Assembly: GCA_036265325.1 (NCBI GenBank)
Contig: DATAPH010000023.1
Span: 1 to 64,000 of the forward strand
Direction: 5' to 3'
DNA from: AC-51 sp036265325
Lineage (GTDB): Bacteria; Actinomycetota; UBA4738; HRBIN12
Length of the DNA stretch: 64,000 bases
The notes beneath the pieces are model-generated. The model was not told where the DNA came from. It saw only the letters and a program-made list of their open reading frames with translations, and did no database searches. How positions within the stretch are numbered: the stretch's first letter is position 1; each line of letters starts with the position of its first letter. Positions 34,734-43,522 of the stretch are shown here, in pieces. Made by a program: the position numbers and the translations under genes.

Positions 34734-36157
34734 GCGTCGAGCCGCTGCCGGTCGCCGGTGGCATGGCGCTCGATCCGTCACCGGAGGACATGCGGGCGAT
34801 GGGGGCCGCGGTCACCGAGGCGCTCATCGCGTGGATCGGCGGGCTCGCCGACGCGCCGGCAGAGGCGACCGAGGGCGCGCTCGAGGTCGCGAAGCGATTG
34901 ACGTCTGCGCCCCCCGAACGGGGAACCGATGACCTCACCGGGCTGCTCGACGACGCGCTCGACGCCGCTCGGCACACGTTCGAGTACAGCGGACCCGGCT
35001 ACCTCGCGTACATCCCGGGCGGCGGACTGTATACGGCGGCGCTGGCGGAGTTCCTCGCCCAGGGATTGAACCGGTACGTGGGGCTGTGGCAACCGAGCCC
35101 CGCGGTCGTGCAGCTGGAAGAGAACGTCACGCGATGGCTGTGCAGCCTATTCGAGTTCCCGGCCGAGACCTCGCAAGGCGTGCTGACCTCCGGTGGATCG
35201 CTGGCCAACCTGTCGGCGGTCGTGACGGCGCGGCACGCGAAGCTCGGCCGCGACTTCCTCGACGGCACGTACTACGTGACTGACCAGGCGCACGGCTCCA
35301 ATACCAAGGCGACGACGATCGCGGGGTTCGGTCCGGATGCGCTGCGGATCGTGCCGACGGACGACGAGCTTCGGATGGACACCGATGCCCTCGCGCGGAT
35401 GATCCGTGAGGATCGCGACGCAGGCAGGCGGCCGTTCCTCGTGATCGGGGCGGCCGGGACGACGAACACCGGCGCGATCGATCCGCTCGAAGCGATCGCC
35501 GACGTCGCGGCACGCGAGGGGCTGTGGTTCCACGTCGACGGGGCGTACGGCGGGTTCTTCGTGCTGACCGACCGTGGGCGCGAGCGGTTCGCGGGCGCCG
35601 AACGGGCAGACAGCATCACGCTCGACCCGCACAAGGGCCTGTTCCTGCCGTACGGGACCGGCGGGCTGATCGTTCGGGACCGTACGTCGATGCGCGATGC
35701 ACATTTCGAAGGTGCCGCGTACCTGCAGGATCTGCCGCCGGCGGGCGACCTTCCCAACTACAACGAGCTGACGCCGGAGCTCTCGCGCGACATGCGAGGG
35801 CTGCGCGTCTGGTGGCCGCTCTCGCTGCATGGCGTCTCGGCGTTCCGCGATGCGCTCGATGAGAAGCTCGACCTGACGGAGCGCGCGTACGCGGCGCTCG
35901 AGGCCGATCCCGCGATCGAGGTCGGCTGGCCTCCGCAGCTGTCGGTCGTTGCGTTCCGGCTCCGCGGCGGCGACGAGACAGCGACCCGCGAGCTGCTCGA
36001 GCGGATCAACGCGTCGAAACGGGTGTTCCTGTCGTCGACCTTGATCGGCGACGAGTACTGGCTGCGGATCTGCATCGTGTCGCACCGCACGCACGCGGAC
36101 CGTATCGACGAGTGCACGGCGATCGTGCGCGAGGCGGCCGCCGGCATCGGCGGATGA
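34730..36157 (+). CDS. Group II PLP-dependent amino acid decarboxylase
   Basis: A 475-residue enzyme of the aromatic/glutamate decarboxylase family. The PLP lysine is K302 in TLDPHKGLFLPYGTGG. The aspartate that pairs with the pyridine nitrogen lies in HVDGAYGGFF, and TSGGSLANLSAVVTARHAKLG binds the phosphate. The overall pattern resembles aromatic-L-amino-acid decarboxylase more than bacterial glutamate decarboxylase, but the substrate is not certain. The coupled DUF2277 gene upstream suggests a shared operon. Confidence 0.9.
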   Translation: MSVEPLPVAGGMALDPSPEDMRAMGAAVTEALIAWIGGLADAPAEATEGALEVAKRLTSAPPERGTDDLTGLLDDALDAARHTFEYSGPGYLAYIPGGGLYTAALAEFLAQGLNRYVGLWQPSPAVVQLEENVTRWLCSLFEFPAETSQGVLTSGGSLANLSAVVTARHAKLGRDFLDGTYYVTDQAHGSNTKATTIAGFGPDALRIVPTDDELRMDTDALARMIREDRDAGRRPFLVIGAAGTTNTGAIDPLEAIADVAAREGLWFHVDGAYGGFFVLTDRGRERFAGAERADSITLDPHKGLFLPYGTGGLIVRDRTSMRDAHFEGAAYLQDLPPAGDLPNYNELTPELSRDMRGLRVWWPLSLHGVSAFRDALDEKLDLTERAYAALEADPAIEVGWPPQLSVVAFRLRGGDETATRELLERINASKRVFLSSTLIGDEYWLRICIVSHRTHADRIDECTAIVREAAAGIGG

Positions 36158-36161
36158 GCGG

Positions 36162-36998
36162 ATGCCTGAGTTCCCCGAGATCCGGGCGCTCGCGGAACGG
36201 CTGAACGAGGTCGCGGCCGGCGGCACGCTTCGCGGCGCCGATGTGCTGCAGTTCTCGTCGCTGAAGACGGTCACACCGCGGGCGACCGACTTGCCCAACG
36301 CGGTGATCGAGCGTGTGTCGAGCCTCGGCAAGTACGTCGTGATGGAGCTCGACGACGGACGCCGTGTCCTGGTGCACCTGTCGCAGGGCGGCCGCGTCGA
36401 CGTCGAAGCGCCGCCGAAGGCGACGAAGCCGCGCGGCGCGGTCGTACGGTTCCGGATCGACGAACGGCCCTCGATCCTGGTGAAGGAGTTCGGGAAGCAA
36501 CGCAAGGCCGGTTGGTGGGTGCTGGCGCCCGGCGACGACGGGCCGCTGACGAAGCTGGGCCCGGAGGTGCTGACGCCGGAGGCCGACGCGATGCTCGGAA
36601 CGGCGGCCGACAATCGGCGTGTGCACACGATCCTTCGCGATCAGCGGACGATCGCCGGCGTGGGGCGCGGATACAGCGACGACATCTTGCACGGTGCGCA
36701 GCTGTCGCCGACCGCCCAGCTCGCCAAGCTCGACGCCGCGCAACGAACGGCGTTGATCGCCGCGGTGCATGACGTCCTGAGCGACGCGATCGAGGCGGAG
36801 CGACGGCGGTCCGGCGGCTTACCCACGAAGATCGGCGACCACTTCGTTGTGCACAATCGCGCAGGCCAGCCGTGCCCTCGCTGCGGCGCCGATCTCCGTC
36901 GCGTCAGTTACGAGGACTTCGAGGTCACGTACTGTCCCGATTGCCAGACCGACGGCAAGGTGCTCGCCGACCGCCGCCTGTCGCGCCTGCTGCGCTGA
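36162..36998 (+). CDS. Fpg/Nei-family DNA glycosylase
   Basis: A 278-residue base-excision repair enzyme with AP lyase activity. The N-terminal PEFPEIRALAERL carries the catalytic Pro and Glu after Met removal (Phe replaces the usual Leu). The H2TH region includes AGVGRGYSDDILH, and the C-terminal zinc finger is CPRCG...YCPDCQTDGKVLADRRLSRLL. The base specificity cannot be read with confidence; the tail resembles mycobacterial Fpg2/Nei-like proteins. It converges on the LexA-controlled HNH gene with a one-base gap. Confidence 0.9.
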   Translation: MPEFPEIRALAERLNEVAAGGTLRGADVLQFSSLKTVTPRATDLPNAVIERVSSLGKYVVMELDDGRRVLVHLSQGGRVDVEAPPKATKPRGAVVRFRIDERPSILVKEFGKQRKAGWWVLAPGDDGPLTKLGPEVLTPEADAMLGTAADNRRVHTILRDQRTIAGVGRGYSDDILHGAQLSPTAQLAKLDAAQRTALIAAVHDVLSDAIEAERRRSGGLPTKIGDHFVVHNRAGQPCPRCGADLRRVSYEDFEVTYCPDCQTDGKVLADRRLSRLLR

Positions 36999-36999
36999 C

Positions 37000-38130
37000 T
37001 CATCCGGTCTCGGTGAGCGCCGGTGGATCGTGCGTCGGCGCCGGGCCCGCGACGTAGGGCGTGCCGTCGGGCCGGTACCAGCGAAGATCGCCTTGCGCGC
37101 TTCCTTTGATCCACCAACCGTATTCGTGGACGAGCTTGTGGTGCCAGGAGCACAGGGTGGCGAGGTTGTCGAGGTCGGTCGCACCGCCCTCACGCCAGAA
37201 CACGATGTGGTGCGCCTGCGTGAACGCCTTGGTGCCGCAGCCAGGGAACCGGCACCCGCCGTCGCGGTACCGGACCTGACGCAAGAGCCATGGCGGGGGC
37301 ACGCGGGTGATGCGACCCATGCCGATCACCCGTCCGTCTGATGCCTCGTGCACCGTTTCGACACGCGCGGCGCACAGCAGACGTTCGAGCGTCGACGGCT
37401 GCGCGATGCCGCCGCCCTCGACCTCAGCGCTCGTCGCTGCATCGGACGTGCCGACTCGGGCGTGGATCACGATCGTCGCGCGGTCGGGGTCCGGGTCGGC
37501 CGAGAGCCGCGCCGAGCACAACCCGACGAACGCGTCGGCCCGGCGGGCCGGCGCGTGCCGGGAGCCCTTCTCGTGCGGCATCTCCGGGACCGACGCCGCC
37601 ACCCGATCGATCGCGGTCGCGACGACGGCGCCCTGCGCCGCGGGCAGGTCGGCGTGGAGCTCGAACCGACGTCCCTCGTCGCGGAACGCCCACGTGACCG
37701 AGCGCATCGCGTCGTCGTCGGCCGCTTCGTCCGGCTCGCCGCGGCGCGCGACGTCGCCTTCGTTGCGGATGCGGGCGGCCGACACCTTCTGCGCCCAGGG
37801 CACAAGCCCGTCTTCGGTGTCCGGCTGCGCGAAGCGCGCGAGCTCGACCACCTTGTCCACGCCCAGGTCGCCCCGGTCGAGCGCCTGTGAGATCGCGGGC
37901 AGGTGGGGAAGCGCGGCCGCCGCTTCGATCACCCGACGAGCCTTCCAATCGGACATTCCATAGCGCATCCACAACCACTGCGCGAGGTCGCGCGCGCCGT
38001 CGTTGGCCCAGGCGCATGTTCGATCCACTTCACGCACCGCGCTGAAGAACTCCTTGTTCGCGTGACCCATGCCCACATGGGCCTCATCGCACCGTTGGAC
38101 GACAGCAGTTCGTCCATCTCTCTCATCCAC
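37000..38130 (-). CDS. DUF222-HNH endonuclease family protein (13E12-type)
   Basis: A protein of up to 376 residues with an N-terminal DUF222 domain and a C-terminal HNH nuclease motif: CRFPGCGTKAFTQAHHIVFWREGGATDLDNLATLCSWHHKLVHE, with zinc cysteines and the HH...N...H core intact. The family is abundant in actinobacteria, and its role is unresolved. GTG 38130 is the farthest start. GTG 38076 has GAGG five bases upstream and is a strong alternative. The promoter contains a perfect LexA operator, so expression should rise on DNA damage, as reported for Mycobacterium 13E12 genes. Confidence 0.9.
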   Translation of the reverse strand: MDERDGRTAVVQRCDEAHVGMGHANKEFFSAVREVDRTCAWANDGARDLAQWLWMRYGMSDWKARRVIEAAAALPHLPAISQALDRGDLGVDKVVELARFAQPDTEDGLVPWAQKVSAARIRNEGDVARRGEPDEAADDDAMRSVTWAFRDEGRRFELHADLPAAQGAVVATAIDRVAASVPEMPHEKGSRHAPARRADAFVGLCSARLSADPDPDRATIVIHARVGTSDAATSAEVEGGGIAQPSTLERLLCAARVETVHEASDGRVIGMGRITRVPPPWLLRQVRYRDGGCRFPGCGTKAFTQAHHIVFWREGGATDLDNLATLCSWHHKLVHEYGWWIKGSAQGDLRWYRPDGTPYVAGPAPTHDPPALTETG

Positions 38131-38180
38131 CGTGGCATCGCACCGATCCGGGGGAGGAGAGGTTGCGAGATGTTTGCGCG

Positions 38181-38209
38181 ATGGTATCGAACATACGTTC
38201 GAACGTCAA
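38181..38209 (-). promoter_or_regulatory. Sigma70-type promoter of the DUF222-HNH gene
   Basis: TTGACG (38209-38204) and TACCAT (38186-38181) are separated by exactly 17 bases on the minus strand, close to the housekeeping consensus. The predicted start lies around 38174. Confidence 0.65.
38187..38202. promoter_or_regulatory. Perfect LexA/SOS box
   Basis: TCGAACATACGTTCGA matches the actinobacterial LexA consensus TCGAACNNNNGTTCGA at every fixed position. It fills 16 of the 17 spacer bases of the HNH-gene promoter, so LexA would block polymerase directly. It also lies about 27 bp upstream of the divergent -10 at 38229. Confidence 0.9.
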
Positions 38210-38228
38210 CCATGAGCGGACGCGGTGC

Positions 38229-38234
38229 TAGCCT
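38229..38234 (+). promoter_or_regulatory. -10 element TAGCCT (leaderless Asp-box protein gene)
   Basis: TAGCCT ends seven bases before the ATG at 38242. Its -35 region would lie next to the LexA box. Confidence 0.45.
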
Positions 38235-38241
38235 TCGCGCG

Positions 38242-39675
38242 ATGTTTCGACGTCTGGCCGCCACGTTGCCGATCTTCGCGCTGGTCGCGGCCACCGTGCC
38301 GAGAGTAGCCGTGGCCGCCGCTCCAACGGTCGTGAACGTCTCGCGCCGCCCCACGAATCAGTCGGAGGCCGCCGTTGCGGCCAGCCCGCTCAACCCCAAC
38401 GACGTCGTGATCGTCTCCAACATCGAGCGCGGCTACGGGATCTTCGTCGCCGTGAGCCACGACGCGGGGGCGACGTGGTCGCGCGACGTCCTCGGCGACG
38501 CCGACACCTTCGGTCGTGCGTGCTGCGACCCGACGATCTCGTGGGACCGGTTCGGGAACCTGTTCCTGTCCTGGCTCGGCTACGGCAAGCTGCGCTACCC
38601 GACGGTCGTGCCGATCCTGCTCAGCACCGATGCCGGCGACAGCTGGTCGCTGCTCACCAGGATCACGCCGCCCGCCGCAGTGCCGGCGACGACGATGAAC
38701 GTGCGGGCGCCGCTCGCGTCCGAGAGCGGGCCCAAGGATGATGCCGAAGATCGTGGCCCCGGCTTCCTCGACCAGCCGACGATCACGAGCGGCGCGCGCT
38801 CATTGTGGGCGACGTGGAACAACGAGGGCGAGATGCAGGCGGTCGGCGCCCGCGTCCACGGCCTCGGCGACGTCGCGCCCTTGAAGCCGGTGCATGACGT
38901 GCCCGGCGGGCACAACTGCACCTTTGGCGATGTGGCGATCGGACCCGGCGGAGCTGTGGCCGAGGTGTGCCAGAAGGATGAGGACCGGTTCAACCCGGTT
39001 CGGTCGGTGCTCCGGTTCACCGTCGACCCCGACGGACTTCGCCCACACCCGTTCCGGAAGGCGACCGTCGTGGCGCGCACCGATGTGTCGCTGTTCGAGC
39101 CGATCCGGCCGCAGCGACTGCGGACGGTCGACGCGGAAGCTGGGCTGGCGTGGATCCGGACGGGCGCCCTTCGTGGCAGGCTCGCGCTGATGTTCACCGT
39201 CGAGACCCCCGATCAGAGCGACAACACCGACGTCTACGTCAAGACCTCGGGCGATCGCGGCAAGACGTGGTCCGGCCGCATCCCCGTCACGACGGCGCCG
39301 CGGGCGCAGTTCCTCCCGCGGATGGCGATGGACCCAGCGACCGGGCACTTGGTGGTCGGCTGGCACGACGCGAGCCTCGACAGGGGATCGGGCGCCTACG
39401 ACACGGACGGCCGACCGAACAGCGACGCGATGTACGCGCTGTCCTTCAGCGCGAACGGCGGGACCACGTGGAGCCCCCCCGAGATGATCAGCGACGGCGC
39501 ATCCAACGCGAAGGCGAGCGCGAACGGCATCGACTTCGGCGACTACACCGGGATGTCGTTCGCCTTCGGTGTCGCGCACCCGGCCTGGGCCGACAACTCG
39601 AACAGCACCAGAGATGATCCGGCCGGCACGCTGCACTCGTTCGACATCTATTCCGCGGCGGTGCCCGAGCCCTGA
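38242..39675 (+). CDS. Secreted sialidase-like beta-propeller with Asp boxes
   Basis: A 477-residue secreted protein with a signal peptide (RRLAATLPIFALVAATVPRVAVA, about 3-25). At least four Asp-box repeats are visible: SHDAGATWS, STDAGDSWS, SGDRGKTWSG and SANGGTTWSPP, marking a sialidase/BNR-type propeller. The arginine triad of true sialidases is not evident, so a binding or other glycosidase role is equally possible. The ATG is fixed by the TAGCCT element. It stands alone. Confidence 0.85.
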   Translation: MFRRLAATLPIFALVAATVPRVAVAAAPTVVNVSRRPTNQSEAAVAASPLNPNDVVIVSNIERGYGIFVAVSHDAGATWSRDVLGDADTFGRACCDPTISWDRFGNLFLSWLGYGKLRYPTVVPILLSTDAGDSWSLLTRITPPAAVPATTMNVRAPLASESGPKDDAEDRGPGFLDQPTITSGARSLWATWNNEGEMQAVGARVHGLGDVAPLKPVHDVPGGHNCTFGDVAIGPGGAVAEVCQKDEDRFNPVRSVLRFTVDPDGLRPHPFRKATVVARTDVSLFEPIRPQRLRTVDAEAGLAWIRTGALRGRLALMFTVETPDQSDNTDVYVKTSGDRGKTWSGRIPVTTAPRAQFLPRMAMDPATGHLVVGWHDASLDRGSGAYDTDGRPNSDAMYALSFSANGGTTWSPPEMISDGASNAKASANGIDFGDYTGMSFAFGVAHPAWADNSNSTRDDPAGTLHSFDIYSAAVPEP

Positions 39676-39691
39676 GCGCGAGGCCCCGCGA

Positions 39692-41281
39692 TCAGTGCGC
39701 GGGGATCGGCTCCGCTTCGGGAGCGTCCGCGGCCGCGTGATGCTCCTCGATCGTCTCGCGGCCGGGGATCAACCGGTTCGACACGATCGCGGCGATCAGT
39801 AGCACCGTTCCCGCGAACAGCAGCGCCGGGCGGAACCCCTGCATGAACGCGTCGCGGAACGCGGCCGCCACGCCGCTGATCTGTTGAGGGCTGAGGCCGA
39901 GCGCCGCCAGGCTTTCAGGCGTCAGGACGCCGTGCTTGGCGCTGTCTTGGATCGCCCCGAGCTGCGTGGCCGACAGGCCGAGGCTCTGGACGGCGGGCGC
40001 GAACGAGCTCTTGAGCTGCGTCGTCAGGATCGCGCCGAGGACCGCGATGCCCAGCACGCCGCCGACCTCACGGCTCGTGTTCGTCATCGCCGACCCGAGG
40101 CCGGCGCGCTCGCGCCCGACGCTGTTCATGACTGCCGCGGTCATCGGCGCCATGGTCGCGCCCATCCCGTGGCCCATCGCGAGGAAGATCGGGAACATCA
40201 CCCAGTACGAGGTCGTCGGCGTCAGCAGCAGACCCAGCAGGAACAGCCCGCCGCCAGCCAGTACGAGCCCGTACGTCATCGGCGCCCTCGACCCGTGCCG
40301 TGACGCGTAACTCCCGGCGTACGGCGCCGTGACGATGATCATCACGGTCAGCGGCAGGAACGAGGCACCCGCCTGGAACGGCGAGTACCCCTTGATGTTC
40401 TGCATGTAGAGCGTCAGGAAGAAGAACGTTGCGAACATCCCCAGCGCGATCGAGAAGGCGACGCTGTTGCCCGCCGAGAACGCCGGGATCCTGAAGAAGC
40501 GAAGCGGCATCATCGGGTGCTTGGTCCGCAGCTCCCACCACAGGAACGCGACCAGCAACACCGCGAACAAGACAAGCGACGCGATGATCCGCGTGTTGCC
40601 CCAGCCCAACGCGTTGGCCTCGATCAGGCCGTAGGTCACGCAGAACAGAGCCGACGTGCCCAGGACGAGCCCGACGATGTCGAGCTTGCGCTCCTGCTCG
40701 GACCGCGACTCGCGAACGGTGATGGTGGCCACGATGAACGCGACGATGCCGATCGGCACGTTCAGGAAGAACACCGACGCCCAGCCGAGGTGCTCGACCA
40801 TGTAACCGCCGAGCGTCGGTCCGAGCGCCAGGGCGATGCCCGACACCCCGGCCCACAACCCGAGCGCCTTGGCGCGCTCGTGCGGCGGGAACGTCACCGT
40901 GATGATCGACAGCGTGCCGGGGATCAGCAGGGCGCCACCGACGCCCTGCAGCGCCCGCGCCACGATCAGCTGTTGCGGCGAGCCCGCGAGCCCGCAGGCG
41001 AACGAGAACAGCGTGAAGACCGCGAGGCCGCCAAGGAACATCTTCTTGCGGCCGTAGCGATCGCCGAGGATGCCGCCGGTGAGCAGCAGTGAGGCGAACG
41101 CGAGGACGTACGCATCAACGACCCACTGGAGCTCGGAGAAGCCGGCGTTCAGGTCCTGCTGGATCCGTGGTAGCGCGACGTTGACGACTGTGTTGTCGAG
41201 CATCGCCATCGCGAGCGCGAAGCACATCGTCAGCAAGACGATGACCTTCTCGCGGGCGTTCTCGCCTTCGAACCCGAGCAT
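39692..41281 (-). CDS. MFS drug-efflux transporter, DHA2 (EmrB/QacA) type
   Basis: A 529-residue transporter with about 14 membrane helices. Motifs include MLDNTVVNVALPRIQQDL in helix 1 (motif D1 of 14-helix exporters), GGILGDRYGRKKMFLGG (motif A), ARALQGVGGALLIPGTLSII (motif B) and GLWAGVSGIALALGPTLGGYMVEHLGWASVFFLNVPIG (motif C). ATG 41281 follows GGAGGG. It probably exports drugs or metabolites by proton antiport. It is divergent from an ABC exporter pair, and the two promoters share a candidate operator. Confidence 0.93.
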   Translation of the reverse strand: MLGFEGENAREKVIVLLTMCFALAMAMLDNTVVNVALPRIQQDLNAGFSELQWVVDAYVLAFASLLLTGGILGDRYGRKKMFLGGLAVFTLFSFACGLAGSPQQLIVARALQGVGGALLIPGTLSIITVTFPPHERAKALGLWAGVSGIALALGPTLGGYMVEHLGWASVFFLNVPIGIVAFIVATITVRESRSEQERKLDIVGLVLGTSALFCVTYGLIEANALGWGNTRIIASLVLFAVLLVAFLWWELRTKHPMMPLRFFRIPAFSAGNSVAFSIALGMFATFFFLTLYMQNIKGYSPFQAGASFLPLTVMIIVTAPYAGSYASRHGSRAPMTYGLVLAGGGLFLLGLLLTPTTSYWVMFPIFLAMGHGMGATMAPMTAAVMNSVGRERAGLGSAMTNTSREVGGVLGIAVLGAILTTQLKSSFAPAVQSLGLSATQLGAIQDSAKHGVLTPESLAALGLSPQQISGVAAAFRDAFMQGFRPALLFAGTVLLIAAIVSNRLIPGRETIEEHHAAADAPEAEPIPAH

Positions 41282-41348
41282 TGACCCTCCTCGTCGGCCG
41301 TATCCGCTGCTCAACCCACGCGGGGGCGGCGTTGTTCCCGGTCGGACC

Positions 41349-41354
41349 AGCCTA
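41349..41354 (-). promoter_or_regulatory. -10 element TAGGCT for the MFS gene
   Basis: TAGGCT on the minus strand would give an approximately 60-base leader containing GGAGGG before the ATG at 41281. Confidence 0.35.
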
Positions 41355-41357
41355 CCC

Positions 41358-41382
41358 CGGTCTCCGGACATGCCCGAGACCG
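41358..41382. promoter_or_regulatory. Inverted repeat CGGTCTC-N11-GAGACCG between two efflux systems
   Basis: Perfect seven-base arms are separated by 11 bases. The repeat sits just upstream of the MFS -10 and upstream of the ABC -10, the position expected for an operator of a TetR- or MarR-like regulator. No such regulator gene is adjacent. Confidence 0.4.
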
Positions 41383-41396
41383 CGCAGGAGGGGCCG

Positions 41397-41402
41397 TATC
41401 CT
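41397..41402 (+). promoter_or_regulatory. -10 element TATCCT for the ABC pair
   Basis: TATCCT ends ten bases before the GTG at 41413, giving a near-leaderless transcript. The 10-mer GGCCGTATCC containing it also occurs at 41296-41305. Confidence 0.35.
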
Positions 41403-41412
41403 GACCAGGCCC

Positions 41413-42300
41413 GTGCTTGAGCTCGTCGACCTGTATCGCCGCTTCGGAGACGTCGTTGCGCTCGACGGCGTCTCGTTCTCGGTTGGCGAAGGCCGCATCG
41501 TCGGTTTCGTCGGACGCAACGGCGCCGGCAAAACGACGGCGATGCGGATCGCGCTCGGCGTGCTGCAGGCCGACGACGGAACGGTGCGCTGGCGCGGCGT
41601 GCCGGTCGACACTGCCGCACGCCGCCGCTTCGGGTATATGCCCGAGGAACGCGGCCTGTATCCGAAGATGCGCGTGCTGGAGCAGCTCGTCTACCTCGCT
41701 CGGTTGCGGGGCGTCGCGAAGACTCAGGCGCGAGCGAACGCCGAGGAGCTGCTCGAAACGCTCGAGGTGGTCGGCGACCCTGGCGCGCGCGTCGAGTCGT
41801 TGTCGCTCGGCAATCAACAGCGCGTGCAGCTCGCCGCGGCGCTCGTGCATCGGCCGGAGCTGCTCGTGCTGGACGAACCCTTCGCCGGGCTCGACCCCGT
41901 CGGCGTCGACGTGCTGTCGGGCGTGCTGCGCCGCGCGGCACGCGAGGGCGCGGCGGTCGTGTTCTCGAGCCACCAGCTCGAGCTCGTCGAGCGGCTCTGC
42001 GACGCGGTCGTGTTGATCGACCGGGGGCGGATCGCAGCGCAAGGGACGATCACCGAGCTCCGCGAGTCTCGTGCGCGGAACCTCTGGCGCGTTCGGCTGC
42101 GCGATGTGACGTCGTCTTGGTGGGAGGTCATCCCCGGTGTGACCCCCGTGCAGCGCGACGATGGCGTGATCGTGCTCGAGCTCGCGTCTTCGACCGATCC
42201 ACAGCGGCTGCTCGACGTCGCGCGCGCCGCGGGCGATGTTCTGTCGTTCGGTTCGGTGCAGCCCTCGCTGCAAGAGCTCTTCCGCGAGGTTGTCTCGTGA
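41413..42300 (+). CDS. ABC transporter ATPase (NatA-like)
   Basis: A 295-residue ABC ATPase with Walker A GRNGAGKTT, signature LSLGNQQRVQLAAAL (a GNQQR variant), Walker B LLVLDEPFAGLDP and H-loop SSHQLELVERL. A C-terminal domain of about 75 residues (DUF4162-like) follows. The GTG start gives LELVDLYRRFGDVVALDGV. The stop overlaps the permease start by four bases (GTGA). Together they form an ABC-2 type exporter; the cargo is unknown. Confidence 0.92.
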   Translation: MLELVDLYRRFGDVVALDGVSFSVGEGRIVGFVGRNGAGKTTAMRIALGVLQADDGTVRWRGVPVDTAARRRFGYMPEERGLYPKMRVLEQLVYLARLRGVAKTQARANAEELLETLEVVGDPGARVESLSLGNQQRVQLAAALVHRPELLVLDEPFAGLDPVGVDVLSGVLRRAAREGAAVVFSSHQLELVERLCDAVVLIDRGRIAAQGTITELRESRARNLWRVRLRDVTSSWWEVIPGVTPVQRDDGVIVLELASSTDPQRLLDVARAAGDVLSFGSVQPSLQELFREVVS

Positions 42301-43484
42301 ATGACGCGGCAGATCGGGGCACCTGGCGGCTGATCGCTGCCCGCGACTTCTGGGTGCGGCTGCGCGAGCGGAGTTTCCTGATCTCGACGCTGCTGAACGT
42401 CGGGGTTATCTCGGTGTTGGTGCTGGTTCGCGCGAGCGGTGGGTTCGGCGGCCCGCCCTCGTTCGATCTTGGCGTCGTCGGCGGCCCCGACGTGTTGGCT
42501 GTGGCCAACGCGGCCGCGTCCCTCGGCCACGACGGCGGCGTGAGCGTCCGTGTCCGTCCGTACCCGGATCGAGCCGCCGCCGATGCCGCGCTGCGCGATG
42601 GTTCGGTCGACGCGGTCGTAACCGCCACGGAGCTCTACGGCCTCGAGTCCGTGGATGGCCGGTTGCAGGCGCTCGTCCAAACGAGCGCGCACCAGGCGGC
42701 GGTCGACGCGGTGTTCGCGAAGCACCATGTTCCCGAGGCTCAGCGCGAGGCCGCGAGCAAGACGGACCCGCTGCAACTTGGCGCGTTGCAACCCGCGCCG
42801 CCCGATAGGCAGAGCGATGCCGGGGTCGCGTTCATCGGGGTGCTCCTCTTGTACGGCCAGCTGTTCGGCTACGGCTTGTGGGTCGCGACCGGGGTGATCG
42901 AGGAGAAGGCCTCGCGGATCGTCGAGATGCTCTTGTCGGCGGTCCGGCCCCGGCAGCTGCTGGCCGGCAAGATCATCGGTATCGGCGTGCTCGGCCTTGC
43001 GCAGCTGATCACCATCGCCGGGTTCGCCATCGTGCTCGCGCTCGCGACCCACGCACAGACGGTCCCGAGCACGGCCATCTGGACGGCGCTGCTCGTGATC
43101 GGCTGGTTCATCCTCGGCTACGCGTTCTACGCCTCGCTGTTCGCGGCGGCGGGGTCCCTCGTCTCGCGCATGGAAGAGTTGCAGAACGTGATCGTGCCGA
43201 TAAACCTCACGATCCTCGTGTCGTTCATCATCTCGATCGGCTCGTTGCAGGATCCGAACTCGACGCTCGCGATCGTGGCGTCGATCCTGCCGGTGAGCTC
43301 GGCGCTCGCGATGCCCGTCCGGATCGTGCTCGGCGCCGCGAGCGGGTGGCAGATCGCGCTGTCGCTGGCGCTCTTGATCGGCAGCGCCGTTGCGCTCGTG
43401 CCGGTCGGCGCGCGGCTGTACGCCGGGGCGGTGCTCCGTACAGGGTCGCGCGTCAAGCTCCGGGACGCCTGGCGCGCCACCTGA
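42297..43484 (+). CDS. ABC-2 type permease (NatB-like)
   Basis: A 395-residue permease with one N-terminal helix (about 29-43), a large extracytoplasmic loop to about 175, then five or six helices. EEKASRIVEMLLSAVRPRQLLAGKIIGIGVLGL is the signature of NatB/YhaP-type exporters. The GTG start overlaps the ATPase stop. It resembles sodium or peptide exporters, but specificity is not readable. Confidence 0.9.
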   Translation: MNDAADRGTWRLIAARDFWVRLRERSFLISTLLNVGVISVLVLVRASGGFGGPPSFDLGVVGGPDVLAVANAAASLGHDGGVSVRVRPYPDRAAADAALRDGSVDAVVTATELYGLESVDGRLQALVQTSAHQAAVDAVFAKHHVPEAQREAASKTDPLQLGALQPAPPDRQSDAGVAFIGVLLLYGQLFGYGLWVATGVIEEKASRIVEMLLSAVRPRQLLAGKIIGIGVLGLAQLITIAGFAIVLALATHAQTVPSTAIWTALLVIGWFILGYAFYASLFAAAGSLVSRMEELQNVIVPINLTILVSFIISIGSLQDPNSTLAIVASILPVSSALAMPVRIVLGAASGWQIALSLALLIGSAVALVPVGARLYAGAVLRTGSRVKLRDAWRAT

Positions 43485-43509
43485 CCGACACTGGAACGCT
43501 CCGCGCGGG

Positions 43510-43515
43510 TACCGT
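43510..43515 (+). promoter_or_regulatory. -10 element TACCGT (leaderless methyltransferase gene)
   Basis: TACCGT ends seven bases before the ATG at 43523. Confidence 0.35.
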
Positions 43516-43522
43516 GCACGGC

